A DNA stretch of 41,409 nucleotides from an uncultured Bacteroidales bacterium (lineage in GTDB: Bacteria; Bacteroidota; Bacteroidia; Bacteroidales; F082), in the NCBI GenBank assembly GCA_900318465.1, contig ONKQ01000024.1, positions 1-41,409 on the forward strand. Reading direction: 5' to 3'. Below are positions 7,043 to 14,895 of this stretch, piece after piece. Positions within the stretch are counted from its first letter, which is position 1, and the number at the start of each line of letters is the position of its first letter. Below the pieces are notes generated by a model. It saw nothing but the letters and a program-made list of their open reading frames with translations. It did not search any database and was not told the DNA's origin. Position numbers and translations under genes: made by a program.

Positions 7043-9811
7043 TTATTGTATTTTGACAACTTTTTTCACCTCGTTTCGCTCGCCAATCAGCTTCACGAAA
7101 TAGGTTCCTTCAGGTAATGAAGTCATATCGACAGCGGCCTGACCGTCGGTGGCCGTTTGTTGGATGACCATTTGACCGACAAGGTTGAAGACTTCGACAC
7201 TTTGCAGACCATAGGATTCAACAAACACCACACCTGAAGTCGGATTGGGATAGAGGAGAGTCTCTTTCTCGTTGGCAACTTCGTTGAGGCCTGTGGTCCA
7301 GTCAACAAACACCTCATTGCTATGGCTCGACTCCACAAAGCCATTACAACCCGTCACCGTGTAACGATAGTTGTGTTCGGCATTGGCTTCATAATCAACG
7401 AAATCGGTGCCAGTAGAATTGCCGATATGTTCTCCGTTGCGATAGATTTTGAACCATTCAGCCATGGTAGCGTCTTCCCATTGCAAAACAACATGACCCT
7501 CGTGGATGAGGAAATCGAGGTGATGCGGCACGATGCTCTTGTTGACCTCGATGAAACGCATCGCGGGATTAGCTTCCGACGTGGCATAGCCCGACTCACA
7601 ATCGGTGGCCTGATAAAAAGCGGTGACAGCATATTCGTAGCGCTCGTCCTCCACCGAAGTCAGATTGTCGGTATGGAAAGTCTTGTTCAACAGCTTGATA
7701 CGTTTGAACTCCTCCCCTTTCGAACGGCGATACAGTATATAACCCGTCAGGTTCTCGTCCTGTGGAGCATCCCACGAGACCTTCACCCTGGAAGGCGTTG
7801 TCATTTCGTAACGCAGGTTGACCGGACTCTCGCAAAGGCCATCGTCATACACATTGTCGATATTCGAGGGGTCAGACTCGCCGTTCTCGTTGATGGCCGT
7901 GACATAGTATGTATGGAATCCAACCGACTCAGCATCAACATATTCAGTGCCTTCGGCCACAGCAACCAACACATTGTCGCGATAGACATAATAATGTTGT
8001 ACCTGACCCTCGGCAGCCTCCCAAGCAATACGCACCTCTGCCCCATTGCGCGTGGCGATAAGGTTCTTCGGAGCATTATGGTTAATCCCATCACCGCAAC
8101 TATTATTAATGATGTAAAACAAGCCTTTATTCAGGTCGTTGGAGCTGCCATCAAAGCTGACCACAACGTTGCCCGCCCCGTCCTTGAGTTCGAAACCGAC
8201 TTTTTCGATAGCGGTGGAAGGCTTGTTCCAATACATGCCCACGCGCCCTAAAGGTAACTCAACGTTGCTGCTATAGGAAGTGGAATAAGCCGTAATACGG
8301 GTCACCTCCACACCTGCATCGTTGACGAAAGAAATGTAACCATTGTTCCAGCCGTCGCTGTTGTCGGAGGTCATGTCGAGGCGCCACACACAAGAAGGAC
8401 CGAGAATGACACCTTCCTCGACAATCGGTTTGCCTTTCGCATTATGAACGACGGCATAAACTCCATAACGCACAACCGTAGGAATAAACGAATCCGTGAA
8501 ACTCATGGTAGCACCCGGTGCCACATTGTCTTCGGTATAGATGATTTCTCCATCGCGGGTCACAACTATCTGGTCGATGGAAGTCAAAGCGTCATTATGG
8601 ATGTTGTGTGTCGGATTGGTCCAGGTGAGCGTAGCCGAATAGTCGAAACTGCCATGTGACACGACCTCAAAATTGGTAGGCTCCTGAGGCATGTAGTCAT
8701 AGACATCAGAAGGCACATAGTTGAAGACAGCCTGAGCCCAGCCTGCATAGTCAATTTCGTCGATGACGAACCAGCCGTCGCTGCTGCCGCCCCAGCCCCA
8801 GTTGAAGTGGAACAGGTCGTCGTCGGTGTAGCCGTCACAAACGAAAGCATGTCCGCCATCGTTGCTGAATCCCGAATAGTAAACCGGCCAACCGAGTTCA
8901 AATTGCTCTTTAAGCATGTTTTGCCAGTTGGTAAGCAAGTATTCGTCGCGGCTCTTGAGGCTGCATTGGTTGGAGTAGGAGAAATAATGCCTGATGGCGT
9001 AAGGCACATCCCACGAGTTGGCGCCACTGCCGGTAGGCGAGAAGTTCATGTCGACGGACACGCCGCAATGGTACATTAACAAGGCCACGGCCTCGATTTC
9101 CTCTTGGGAGGCTCCACCGAGACGGTCGGGCATCAAATCCCATCGATAGGTGGTTTGCCCGAAGTTGGCCGATTGGTTTCCGTAGCCGTAGCAATAATAG
9201 GAGTGGCTGCCCGTGCCTTGCAGCGGGTGGTCCCAAAACTTCATCACCTGGCTCATCGCAGTAGCCACGCAACCTGCATAGCAACGGCCTCCAGGACCAC
9301 TGGTGGCATCGGGAGCATAAAGGTTGTAGGGCGAGTCTTGGTTCCACTTGGTAGTGCAGAGGTAGTCGACACCACGGCCACCGTTGCGCGAGAGCAGACG
9401 TCCAGTCGACATCACACTTTGCCATTCCTCGGCAGTGTTGTCGACGAGGACCGCGTTGCGACTTGTGCGAGCCTCAATGATTCTGTCGAGATAGAACATC
9501 AGCTCAGGTGACGGGTTCTCCGTTGCAAAGGTGCCTTCGTCGGAATAGCCAACGATAGGACGAAAACGGTCGTCAGCCGACACGATGACGAAGCCCTCTT
9601 GCCCCACATTGAAGGCATAGAAGCAGGCCTCGCTGCGGGAGGAGAAGCCCGTATAGACCAACTCCAATGCATCGGACTTTGTTTCGCTGTTGAAATGGGC
9701 GCGGACAAACTGTTGTCCTGCAACCTTGGCGCGCTCCACGTCGACGGGGCGGGCTTGCAACAGGCTCAAGCCACCAGCCAAGGCAATCATTATTAACAAG
9801 TAACGTTTCAT
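7043..9811 (-). CDS. C10 family (streptopain-like) secreted protease with T9SS sorting domain
   Basis: The protein has 922 residues. A signal peptide (about 1-20) leads into a Spi-type propeptide (about 21-120, with EGFVIVSADDRFRPIVGYS). The C10 catalytic domain follows, with Cys181 in CYAGCVATAMSQVMKFW and His321 in NDGGHAFVCDGY, then HFNWGWGGSSDGWF. Residues about 375-845 are beta-sandwich modules, several of fibronectin type III kind (WEAAEGQVQHYYVYRDN, SWDAPQDENLTGYILYRR). The last about 76 residues form a type A Por/T9SS sorting domain (LYPNPTSG, then GTYFVKLIGERNEVKKVVKIQ). This implies outer-membrane passage by the type IX system and cell-surface attachment. Relatives include SpeB and Prevotella interpain. 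The ATG at 9811 opens the signal peptide; an in-frame one at 9862 lies upstream of the -7 box. Confidence 0.93.
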   Translation of the reverse strand: MKRYLLIMIALAGGLSLLQARPVDVERAKVAGQQFVRAHFNSETKSDALELVYTGFSSRSEACFYAFNVGQEGFVIVSADDRFRPIVGYSDEGTFATENPSPELMFYLDRIIEARTSRNAVLVDNTAEEWQSVMSTGRLLSRNGGRGVDYLCTTKWNQDSPYNLYAPDATSGPGGRCYAGCVATAMSQVMKFWDHPLQGTGSHSYYCYGYGNQSANFGQTTYRWDLMPDRLGGASQEEIEAVALLMYHCGVSVDMNFSPTGSGANSWDVPYAIRHYFSYSNQCSLKSRDEYLLTNWQNMLKEQFELGWPVYYSGFSNDGGHAFVCDGYTDDDLFHFNWGWGGSSDGWFVIDEIDYAGWAQAVFNYVPSDVYDYMPQEPTNFEVVSHGSFDYSATLTWTNPTHNIHNDALTSIDQIVVTRDGEIIYTEDNVAPGATMSFTDSFIPTVVRYGVYAVVHNAKGKPIVEEGVILGPSCVWRLDMTSDNSDGWNNGYISFVNDAGVEVTRITAYSTSYSSNVELPLGRVGMYWNKPSTAIEKVGFELKDGAGNVVVSFDGSSNDLNKGLFYIINNSCGDGINHNAPKNLIATRNGAEVRIAWEAAEGQVQHYYVYRDNVLVAVAEGTEYVDAESVGFHTYYVTAINENGESDPSNIDNVYDDGLCESPVNLRYEMTTPSRVKVSWDAPQDENLTGYILYRRSKGEEFKRIKLLNKTFHTDNLTSVEDERYEYAVTAFYQATDCESGYATSEANPAMRFIEVNKSIVPHHLDFLIHEGHVVLQWEDATMAEWFKIYRNGEHIGNSTGTDFVDYEANAEHNYRYTVTGCNGFVESSHSNEVFVDWTTGLNEVANEKETLLYPNPTSGVVFVESYGLQSVEVFNLVGQMVIQQTATDGQAAVDMTSLPEGTYFVKLIGERNEVKKVVKIQ

Positions 9812-9838
9812 TTGTAAATCATTATTTGAAAAAGTGGT

Positions 9839-9846
9839 CAAAAATA
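9839..9846 (-). promoter_or_regulatory. -7 box of the C10/C1 protease operon
   Basis: The minus strand reads TATTTTTG 28 bases before the ATG at 9811. No strong -33 element is visible at the expected distance, so activation may need a regulator. Confidence 0.45.
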
Positions 9847-9910
9847 GGGATTTTTCCGCCACCTCGCCATAAATGGAGAAAGAAAATCCAATTTTTTTGA
9901 ATGCAATGGC

Positions 9911-11203
9911 TTATCTTCGCATCGTTGCCTCAATTTCCTCGATTTCCGTAGGCAGTCCCTCAAACAGATTAATTGGCTCGCCATCGGTGATGAGCAGGTC
10001 GTTCTCGATGCGGATGCCGATGCCTTCCTCGCAGATGTAGATACCTGGTTCACAGGTGAGTATCATGCCAGGAGCAAATGGTTTGAACTTGTCGATGCTG
10101 TCGTGGACATCAAGACCGATGTGGTGCGACATGCCGTGCATCAGGTATTTTTTGTAGCGAGGCTTGTCGGGGTCTTGGTTTTTCACGTCCTCGGCAGTGA
10201 AGAGTCCCAATTTGATCATCTCTTGCTCCATCAGCTTGTAAGTGGTCTGGTTAATCTCGTTGATGGTACCTCCAGGCCTATAAAGCTTGGTGATTTCCTT
10301 CATCACGCGAAGCACAGCGTTGTAGCAATCTTTCTGTCTGTCAGTAAATTCTCCATTAATCGGAATCGTGCGGCTTAGGTCGGAAGAATAGTTCTTCAGC
10401 TCGCAGCCGATGTCGAAGAGCAGCAGGTCGCCATCGTTCAAGAGGCTTTGGTTTTTCGAGTAATGCAGGCAACAACCGTTCTTGCCGCCTGCGATAATGG
10501 GCGCGTAGGCATGACCAGTGGCATTATTTTGCTTGAAGATGTACTCGATTTCGGCCTGAACCTCATATTCGTACATGCCAGGCTTCACGGTCTCCAAACA
10601 GCGGCGGAAAGCCTTCGCGGTAATGTTGCAGGCCCGTTGCGTGACAGCGATTTCGTCCTCCGACTTCACCATGCGCAAGGCGTTGAGTATCGGTGCAGTA
10701 CGGCCATAGTTGTGCATCGGGTACATGGCCTTGACTTGCTGGACAAAGCGTTTTTGTATGGTCTCCACTGCACATTCATATTTCGGGTATTCATAGCTGT
10801 TGAGGAAAATCGTGTCGCCGTAGCCCGAAAAAACAATGTCGTTCAAAGTCATCCAGAAGGAGTCGCTGCCCTTGACGGTCTTGATACCCGACAATTCAGT
10901 GGCCTGCGCATTGTCAAGCATCTCGCCCTGCCAAGTGGCTTTCACCTCGTCGTAAGGCTCGATGAAAAGGATTTCGCGCATCGTTTCGTCAGGATAGTCG
11001 GGCGCGATGATGAGGTAGGCATTCTCCTCGTTGATACCCGTAAGATAAAAGAAATCAGACTGTTGTCGGAATGGATAAAACTCGTCGCCATTGCGCGGCA
11101 TAGGCTCGTTGGCAGTGAAAACGGCGACAGACTTAGTTGGCAATTGCGCTGCAAAATTCGCCCTATTGCGGACGAAAAGACGGTTGGGAATGGGAGTATT
11201 CAT
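9911..11203 (-). CDS. pepP: Xaa-Pro aminopeptidase (M24B)
   Basis: The protein has 430 residues and no signal peptide, so it is cytoplasmic. The N-terminal creatinase-like domain (about 1-170, with FYPFRQQSDFFYLTGINEENAYLII) is typical of aminopeptidase P. The pita-bread catalytic domain keeps all five dinuclear metal ligands: Asp264 (LLFDIGCE), Asp275 (SSDLSRT), His360 (GMSHHIGLDVHD), Glu385 (LTCEPGIY) and Glu400 (IRIENDLL). It removes N-terminal residues before proline and so helps recycle peptides. It has its own promoter box (TATTTTTG, 11229-11236), so its place behind the protease block is adjacency rather than a strict operon. Confidence 0.93.
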   Translation of the reverse strand: MNTPIPNRLFVRNRANFAAQLPTKSVAVFTANEPMPRNGDEFYPFRQQSDFFYLTGINEENAYLIIAPDYPDETMREILFIEPYDEVKATWQGEMLDNAQATELSGIKTVKGSDSFWMTLNDIVFSGYGDTIFLNSYEYPKYECAVETIQKRFVQQVKAMYPMHNYGRTAPILNALRMVKSEDEIAVTQRACNITAKAFRRCLETVKPGMYEYEVQAEIEYIFKQNNATGHAYAPIIAGGKNGCCLHYSKNQSLLNDGDLLLFDIGCELKNYSSDLSRTIPINGEFTDRQKDCYNAVLRVMKEITKLYRPGGTINEINQTTYKLMEQEMIKLGLFTAEDVKNQDPDKPRYKKYLMHGMSHHIGLDVHDSIDKFKPFAPGMILTCEPGIYICEEGIGIRIENDLLITDGEPINLFEGLPTEIEEIEATMRR

Positions 11204-11228
11204 GTATATTTGTTTAGAATTGAACCCA

Positions 11229-11236
11229 CAAAAATA
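11229..11236 (-). promoter_or_regulatory. -7 box of the Xaa-Pro aminopeptidase gene
   Basis: TATTTTTG on the minus strand, 25 bases upstream of the ATG at 11203. Confidence 0.5.
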
Positions 11237-11244
11237 GGAAAAAA

Positions 11245-11868
11245 CTACAACTCGCCATTCAAACTTTTCGTCATCGTGATGTCATTGTTGATGAGATAAA
11301 TCTCGACCCTTGAGCCTGTCGAAGGGCCGAACCGCTTCAAATTCCTGTAAACCGTCTTAATTTCAGAACGAGAAATCTTATACAACATATTCGTCCAATA
11401 GACGAGAACGGTGCATTCCGCCTCCCCGTTGATTTCGGGGAAGACGGACTGCATTTGGGTGCGCGTCACCGTGTAGCCTTCCAAAGGCACGGTCGTGGCT
11501 GGCGGAAACACGTCAAACTGATGGTCGTAGTTCCAATTCAGGTTGAAGCCGAGCGTTGGCGGGCAGTAGCAATTGATGTGGAACGAAACGAGGCTGTCGC
11601 CGTGGAAATACATGATTTTCAGCGGCTGGTAGAGGTCTTTCATCTGCATCGAGTCTGCGCCGAGTTCGCTCACTTGCCGGAATTGTTTTTCGTCGCACAC
11701 CAAGGGCGTGAAAGCAAAATCCTTGGGCAGTTTCTTGTAGAATTTCTCACATTGCACCGCATCGTAGCCGTTGATTTCGCGGAAGCCGAAGAGCATGGGC
11801 ATCAAGGTGTTGCAGCCCGTGAAGGGCAGCAGAAGCCCAAACAACAAAATCCATCTGCATTTTTTCAT
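11245..11868 (-). CDS. Putative lipoprotein of unknown function
   Basis: The protein has 207 residues with a lipoprotein signal (MKKCRWILLFGLLLPFTGCN; acylated Cys19). The mature part has alternating hydrophobic/polar strands and several tryptophans and prolines, with no family I recognise. It is the last gene of an apparent unit: the start is three bases after the stop of the XRE regulator. Near the C-terminus GPSTGSRVE is encoded by a copy of the dispersed 24-bp repeat, placed between a basic segment and the final strand. That suggests an in-frame insertion tolerated in a loop. Confidence 0.6.
   Translation of the reverse strand: MKKCRWILLFGLLLPFTGCNTLMPMLFGFREINGYDAVQCEKFYKKLPKDFAFTPLVCDEKQFRQVSELGADSMQMKDLYQPLKIMYFHGDSLVSFHINCYCPPTLGFNLNWNYDHQFDVFPPATTVPLEGYTVTRTQMQSVFPEINGEAECTVLVYWTNMLYKISRSEIKTVYRNLKRFGPSTGSRVEIYLINNDITMTKSLNGEL
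11305..11328 (-). repeat. Dispersed 24-bp repeat inside the lipoprotein gene
   Basis: Second copy of the CCCTTCGACAGGCTCA-type palindrome, matching 2021-2044 at 22 of 24 positions. Relative to its host gene it is inserted in the opposite orientation to the first copy, so it encodes a different peptide (GPSTGSRV). Confidence 0.7.
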
Positions 11869-11871
11869 GGC

Positions 11872-12084
11872 TCAAGCATTTTCATCTTCCCGATATTCCA
11901 GTATATCCCCCGGCGTGCATTGCAGTTCGCGGCAGATGGCATCGAGTGTGCTGAGGCGGATGGCCTTGGCCTTGCCAGTCTTGAGGATAGAGAGGTTGGC
12001 TTGGGTGAGGCCTATTCTTTGGGCCAAATCGTTGGAGCGCACCTTGCGCTTGGCCAGCATTACGTCTAAGTTTAGGATAATCAT
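11872..12084 (-). CDS. XRE-family (Cro/CI, YozG-like) HTH regulator
   Basis: The protein has 70 residues made almost wholly of one Cro/CI helix-turn-helix: VMLAKRKVRSNDLAQRIGLT, then QANLSILKTGKAKAIRLSTLDAICRELQCTPGDILEY. This matches the small YozG-like regulators that are usually encoded beside a DUF2975 membrane protein, as here (12244-12723 upstream). It probably controls its own operon. The ATG at 12082-12084 has no good Shine-Dalgarno. Just upstream a six-codon reading frame (MKNKTL) ends in a TGA that overlaps this ATG, which could couple translation. The 138-bp inverted-repeat element at 12101-12238 lies immediately upstream. Confidence 0.85.
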   Translation of the reverse strand: MIILNLDVMLAKRKVRSNDLAQRIGLTQANLSILKTGKAKAIRLSTLDAICRELQCTPGDILEYREDENA

Positions 12085-12100
12085 AACGTTTTGTTTTTCA

Positions 12101-12238
12101 TCACAAAACCATCAAAACAAGGCAAAACTTCAAATAACTGAAGTGGCAGCTGCACAACCGTGCGCCGCCGGAAGCCAGCCGGTTGGCAGGCTTCCCTATA
12201 CCAAACAAATGGTTTTGCAAGTTTTGTAGGTTTTGTGA
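12101..12238. repeat. 138-bp imperfect inverted-repeat element in the DUF2975/XRE operon
   Basis: Both ends start with TCACAAAACC (12101-12110 and, inverted, 12229-12238). Each arm contains three CAAAAC words spaced 9-10 bp (12104, 12113, 12123; inverted at 12212, 12221, 12230). The centre holds a hairpin GGAAGCC/GGCTTCC (12170-12195), a palindrome GCAGCTGC (12146-12153) and CTTCA/TGAAG (12128-12143). It fills nearly the whole gap between two co-oriented genes and codes for nothing visible. It may be a MITE-like insertion or an attenuator. Confidence 0.6.
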
Positions 12239-12243
12239 CATAA

Positions 12244-12723
12244 TCAGACGGTTAAATTGTTTTCCTCCACCGCATCGGCGGCCACTTTGTACATGAAGGC
12301 GAAGAAGAGCAGGAAGAAGGGCATAACAAAGTTATTATGCTGAATCATGAACGTGGGTTGGTCGCTTCCAAGAACCATCAAGTTATTGAATACCAACAGA
12401 TAAATAAAGTCGACCAGCACAAACCAGAAAAGAAGTTTTACGTTGCTTTTGGGAAATACAGTGTTCTCATTCAGGCCTTTCAGTACATTCAGCACAATTT
12501 TGACACACATGACAATCATCGCCGCAATGCTCAGCGAATAAACGGCGAAGATAGTGGTTTTGTAGGCTCTGTGTTCCGTCCAGTCGAACCACTGTAATGG
12601 ATAGTCGCTCACTCCAAATGCAGAAAGAATCAGATTGCCGAACCAAAGAAGTCCCCAAGCGACGCATAAGCCAATGGCAACATAACAGCAAATACGGATT
12701 CTTTTCATTGTTTTGTCTTTCAT
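12244..12723 (-). CDS. DUF2975 family membrane protein
   Basis: The protein has 159 residues with four hydrophobic helices (about 9-33, 52-74, 93-112, 126-146). NENTVFPKSNVK between helices two and three matches DUF2975 (usually N-x-P-F or similar before helix three). Such proteins are inner-membrane partners of small YozG-type regulators, and the regulator gene follows here at 11872-12084. The start at 12723 is supported by AAAGGAAC at good spacing. A further in-frame ATG at 12807 would be almost at the transcription start, given the TAGTTTTG box at 12815-12822. Function unknown. Confidence 0.8.
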   Translation of the reverse strand: MKDKTMKRIRICCYVAIGLCVAWGLLWFGNLILSAFGVSDYPLQWFDWTEHRAYKTTIFAVYSLSIAAMIVMCVKIVLNVLKGLNENTVFPKSNVKLLFWFVLVDFIYLLVFNNLMVLGSDQPTFMIQHNNFVMPFFLLFFAFMYKVAADAVEENNLTV

Positions 12724-12814
12724 TTTTATAGTTCCTTTCGTAATTGATTGATAATTAATTGATTTTACTTTTTCCTTGAGCTTTTCAGCCCGCTTTTTGG
12801 GTGTCATGACGCTG

Positions 12815-12843
12815 CAAAACTACAAATAATAATCGAATTACAA
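12815..12843 (-). promoter_or_regulatory. Promoter of the DUF2975-XRE-lipoprotein unit
   Basis: On the minus strand TTG (12841-12843), 18 bases, then TAGTTTTG (12815-12822). It leaves a leader of about 85 nt before the ATG at 12723 and decides that start. Confidence 0.6.
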
Positions 12844-12957
12844 TAAGTTTTTAATGGAATTGTTGAAATAATTTCCAAAACTCGGATATTAAACTCAAAA
12901 AAAATCCATATTGCCTCACAAAACACATCCGAAGTCGTCCAATTCAAAATAAATGTG

Positions 12958-12965
12958 TATTTTTG
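12958..12965 (+). promoter_or_regulatory. -7 box of the toxin-antitoxin pair
   Basis: TATTTTTG lies 30 bases before the antitoxin ATG. The -33 region is not conserved. Confidence 0.5.
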
Positions 12966-12995
12966 CACCATAAATTAACCATTGGGAGAAAAACA

Positions 12996-13199
12996 ATGAC
13001 CGAACTTACATTGAAAGTGACCGACGAGAGCCTGCTTCCTATGCTGCGCAAATTGTTCCGCTCGATGGAGGGCGTTGAGATTGCACCGCGCCGCCATCGC
13101 AAAAGCGGTATTGAATTGGCATACGAGGATGTCGAAGCTGGCAGAATCTATTACGCCAAAAACGGCTCCGATCTTATTCGCCAATGTTTAGATGAATAG
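12996..13199 (+). CDS. Antitoxin of a YafQ-type module (putative)
   Basis: The protein has 67 residues. It begins MTELTLKVTDESLLPMLRKLFRSMEGVEI, which fits a short DNA-binding strand plus helix, and ends in an acidic segment (AYEDVEAGRIYYAKNGSDLIRQCLDE). The C-terminus could wrap the toxin. I cannot assign it to RelB/DinJ with certainty; the call rests on its position six bases before a clear YafQ toxin. The start at 12996 is preceded by GGGAG; an ATG at 12963 lies on the -7 box and is too early. Confidence 0.7.
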   Translation: MTELTLKVTDESLLPMLRKLFRSMEGVEIAPRRHRKSGIELAYEDVEAGRIYYAKNGSDLIRQCLDE

Positions 13200-13205
13200 A
13201 CCCCT

Positions 13206-13481
13206 ATGTATCAAGTTGTTTTCACTAACCAATTCAAACACGCTGTCAAACGGTGTGCCAAGCGTGGACTTGATGTGTCAAGAATTGCTGTAATCGTGGA
13301 CATCTTGAAGGAAACGGGGACATTGCCTCAAGAATACCGTCCTCACAAACTTTCAGGATTCAAAGGCAACAACACTTGGGAGTGCCACATCCAGCCTGAC
13401 TGGCTGCTTGTTTGGGAGCAAAACGACAACCAACTTACCCTGCTGATGCTCAATACAGGGACACATTCCGATTTGTTCTGA
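13206..13481 (+). CDS. yafQ: YafQ-family type II toxin (mRNA interferase)
   Basis: The protein has 91 residues, the usual size. The C-terminal half carries the YafQ signature: HKLSG (His47), ECHIQPDWLL (His61, Asp65, Trp66) and TGTHSDLF (His87, Phe91). These are the residues known in E. coli YafQ to form the ribonuclease site. E. coli YafQ cuts mRNA in the ribosome and is neutralised by DinJ. The gene follows the antitoxin by six bases and looks complete. The next gene downstream converges on it (DUF4143 ATPase). Confidence 0.9.
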   Translation: MYQVVFTNQFKHAVKRCAKRGLDVSRIAVIVDILKETGTLPQEYRPHKLSGFKGNNTWECHIQPDWLLVWEQNDNQLTLLMLNTGTHSDLF

Positions 13482-13534
13482 AGCGTTTTCCTTTGGATAG
13501 TCGGTCAAAATATAACCTATTCAAAAACAATCCA

Positions 13535-14827
13535 TCAATCTTTCAAGCACCCAATAGGTACCACGAGCACTCCATCATCGGGGCGCTTGTAGGCATATTC
13601 GCCTATTCCCGTTAGCACCATCAGGAAAGACGGCTTCTTCATCTTGGTCGTGTCGAGTTTGCCTGCCAATTCAAGCAAAGTGGCCGCTCCTTCCCTCACC
13701 GACTGCGCACCGCCAAGCTTGATCTCCACAAGGCCGTATGAACCGTTTTCAAGATGCACCACAGCGTCACACTCCAAGTTGCTCTTGTCGCGGTAATGGT
13801 AAACCGTACCGTCTATGGCATCGGCATAAACGCGCAGGTCGCGCACGGCAAGCGTCTCAAACATCAGCCCGAAAGTGTTGAGGTCATTAATCAAGTCTTT
13901 CGGCCCGATGCCCAAAGCAGCCGTGGCAATGGACGGGTCGGTGAAATAGCGCGTGTCGGAAGTGCGGATGGCGGTTTTGCTCCTGAGATTCGGATTCCAG
14001 GCCAATGAATCCTCTATGACAAAAATCTTTTTCAAGGCATTGATATAGGAATAAATGGTGTACTCCGTCAGCGTGTCGGCTTCGTTGTTTTTCAAATCCG
14101 CGAGCAACGTCCCCAACGTGGCCTGCGAGCCTTGGTTGCGTGCATAGGAGCGCATCAACCGTTTGGCCAATTCTTCATTGCGTTCCACACCATCAACCCT
14201 CGAAATGTCCAATCCAACAACCGTTTTGTAATATTGTTTTGCCTGCATCAAGGCTGCCTTGGGATTCTCTTTCAGCGTAGCCTTTGGCCATCCGCCCCGG
14301 CAAACCAAAAAAGCGAGTTCGTCAAGGTCGATATGGCTTGTTCCTTCTACTTTCTCGGCATCCTCGAAAAGTGACGACAAACTCACATTCCCTGTTGATT
14401 CGCCTGACTCATAAAGGCTCATCGTTCGGAGTTTCAGACGTGATATTCTTCCCGTTCCCGTGTGGAAAATCTTTTCCTCTTCAGTGGTCGGACGCGGAGG
14501 AACGGCCGAACCAGTCAGGATGAATTGCCCGTCTGCATTACGTCGGTCAACCTCGTTCCTGACGGCATCCCAAAACTGGGGAGCCAGCTGCCATTCGTCA
14601 ATCAAACGCGGCGTTTCTCCTTCCAACAATTTCCTGATATTCGTCCTCGCCAATGAAAGGTTCTGCTCTATATGATCAGGGTCGGACATAAGCAAAACGC
14701 TATTGGCCTGTTGGATTGCCATCGTAGTCTTACCACAATATTTAGGGCCTTCTATCAATACGGCACCCATTGCATCCAAATGGTCGGCAAGATTCTGTTC
14801 TGCAACACGCTTTTTGTAGTCACTCAT
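13535..14827 (-). CDS. AAA ATPase with DUF4143 domain (copy 1)
   Basis: The protein has 430 residues. The N-terminal AAA_14 domain has Walker A GPKYCGKTT (27-35), Walker B RLIDEWQ (about 74-80) and a sensor-like ILTGSAVPP. The C-terminal DUF4143 domain keeps a PD-(D/E)XK-like signature: Glu352-x-Asp354 (NLECDAVVHL), then Glu368-x-Lys370 (GLVEIKLGG). The biological role of the family is unknown. It is strongly similar to the second copy at 35708-36997, and both end in PIGCLKD. I chose the ATG at 14827; the extension to 14881 would run across the TATTTTTG box at 14849-14856. Five 23-bp tandem repeats start 69 bases upstream of the ATG. Confidence 0.88.
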   Translation of the reverse strand: MSDYKKRVAEQNLADHLDAMGAVLIEGPKYCGKTTMAIQQANSVLLMSDPDHIEQNLSLARTNIRKLLEGETPRLIDEWQLAPQFWDAVRNEVDRRNADGQFILTGSAVPPRPTTEEEKIFHTGTGRISRLKLRTMSLYESGESTGNVSLSSLFEDAEKVEGTSHIDLDELAFLVCRGGWPKATLKENPKAALMQAKQYYKTVVGLDISRVDGVERNEELAKRLMRSYARNQGSQATLGTLLADLKNNEADTLTEYTIYSYINALKKIFVIEDSLAWNPNLRSKTAIRTSDTRYFTDPSIATAALGIGPKDLINDLNTFGLMFETLAVRDLRVYADAIDGTVYHYRDKSNLECDAVVHLENGSYGLVEIKLGGAQSVREGAATLLELAGKLDTTKMKKPSFLMVLTGIGEYAYKRPDDGVLVVPIGCLKD

Positions 14828-14848
14828 AGATTCAAATTTTTTACGCTG

Positions 14849-14856
14849 CAAAAATA
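14849..14856 (-). promoter_or_regulatory. -7 box of DUF4143 copy 1
   Basis: The minus strand reads TATTTTTG 22 bases before the ATG at 14827. A TTG at 14879-14881 is a possible -33 with a slightly long 22-base spacer. The repeat array starts 15 bases beyond it. Confidence 0.5.
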
Positions 14857-14895
14857 GTAATTTCTTTTTGATTATGAACAACTTTTGAAAAATTT

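Noticed and set aside
12996-14827. Toxin-antitoxin pair and DUF4143 ATPase as one defence island
   Set aside because: The genes converge, have separate promoters, and the second DUF4143 copy has no toxin-antitoxin neighbour.
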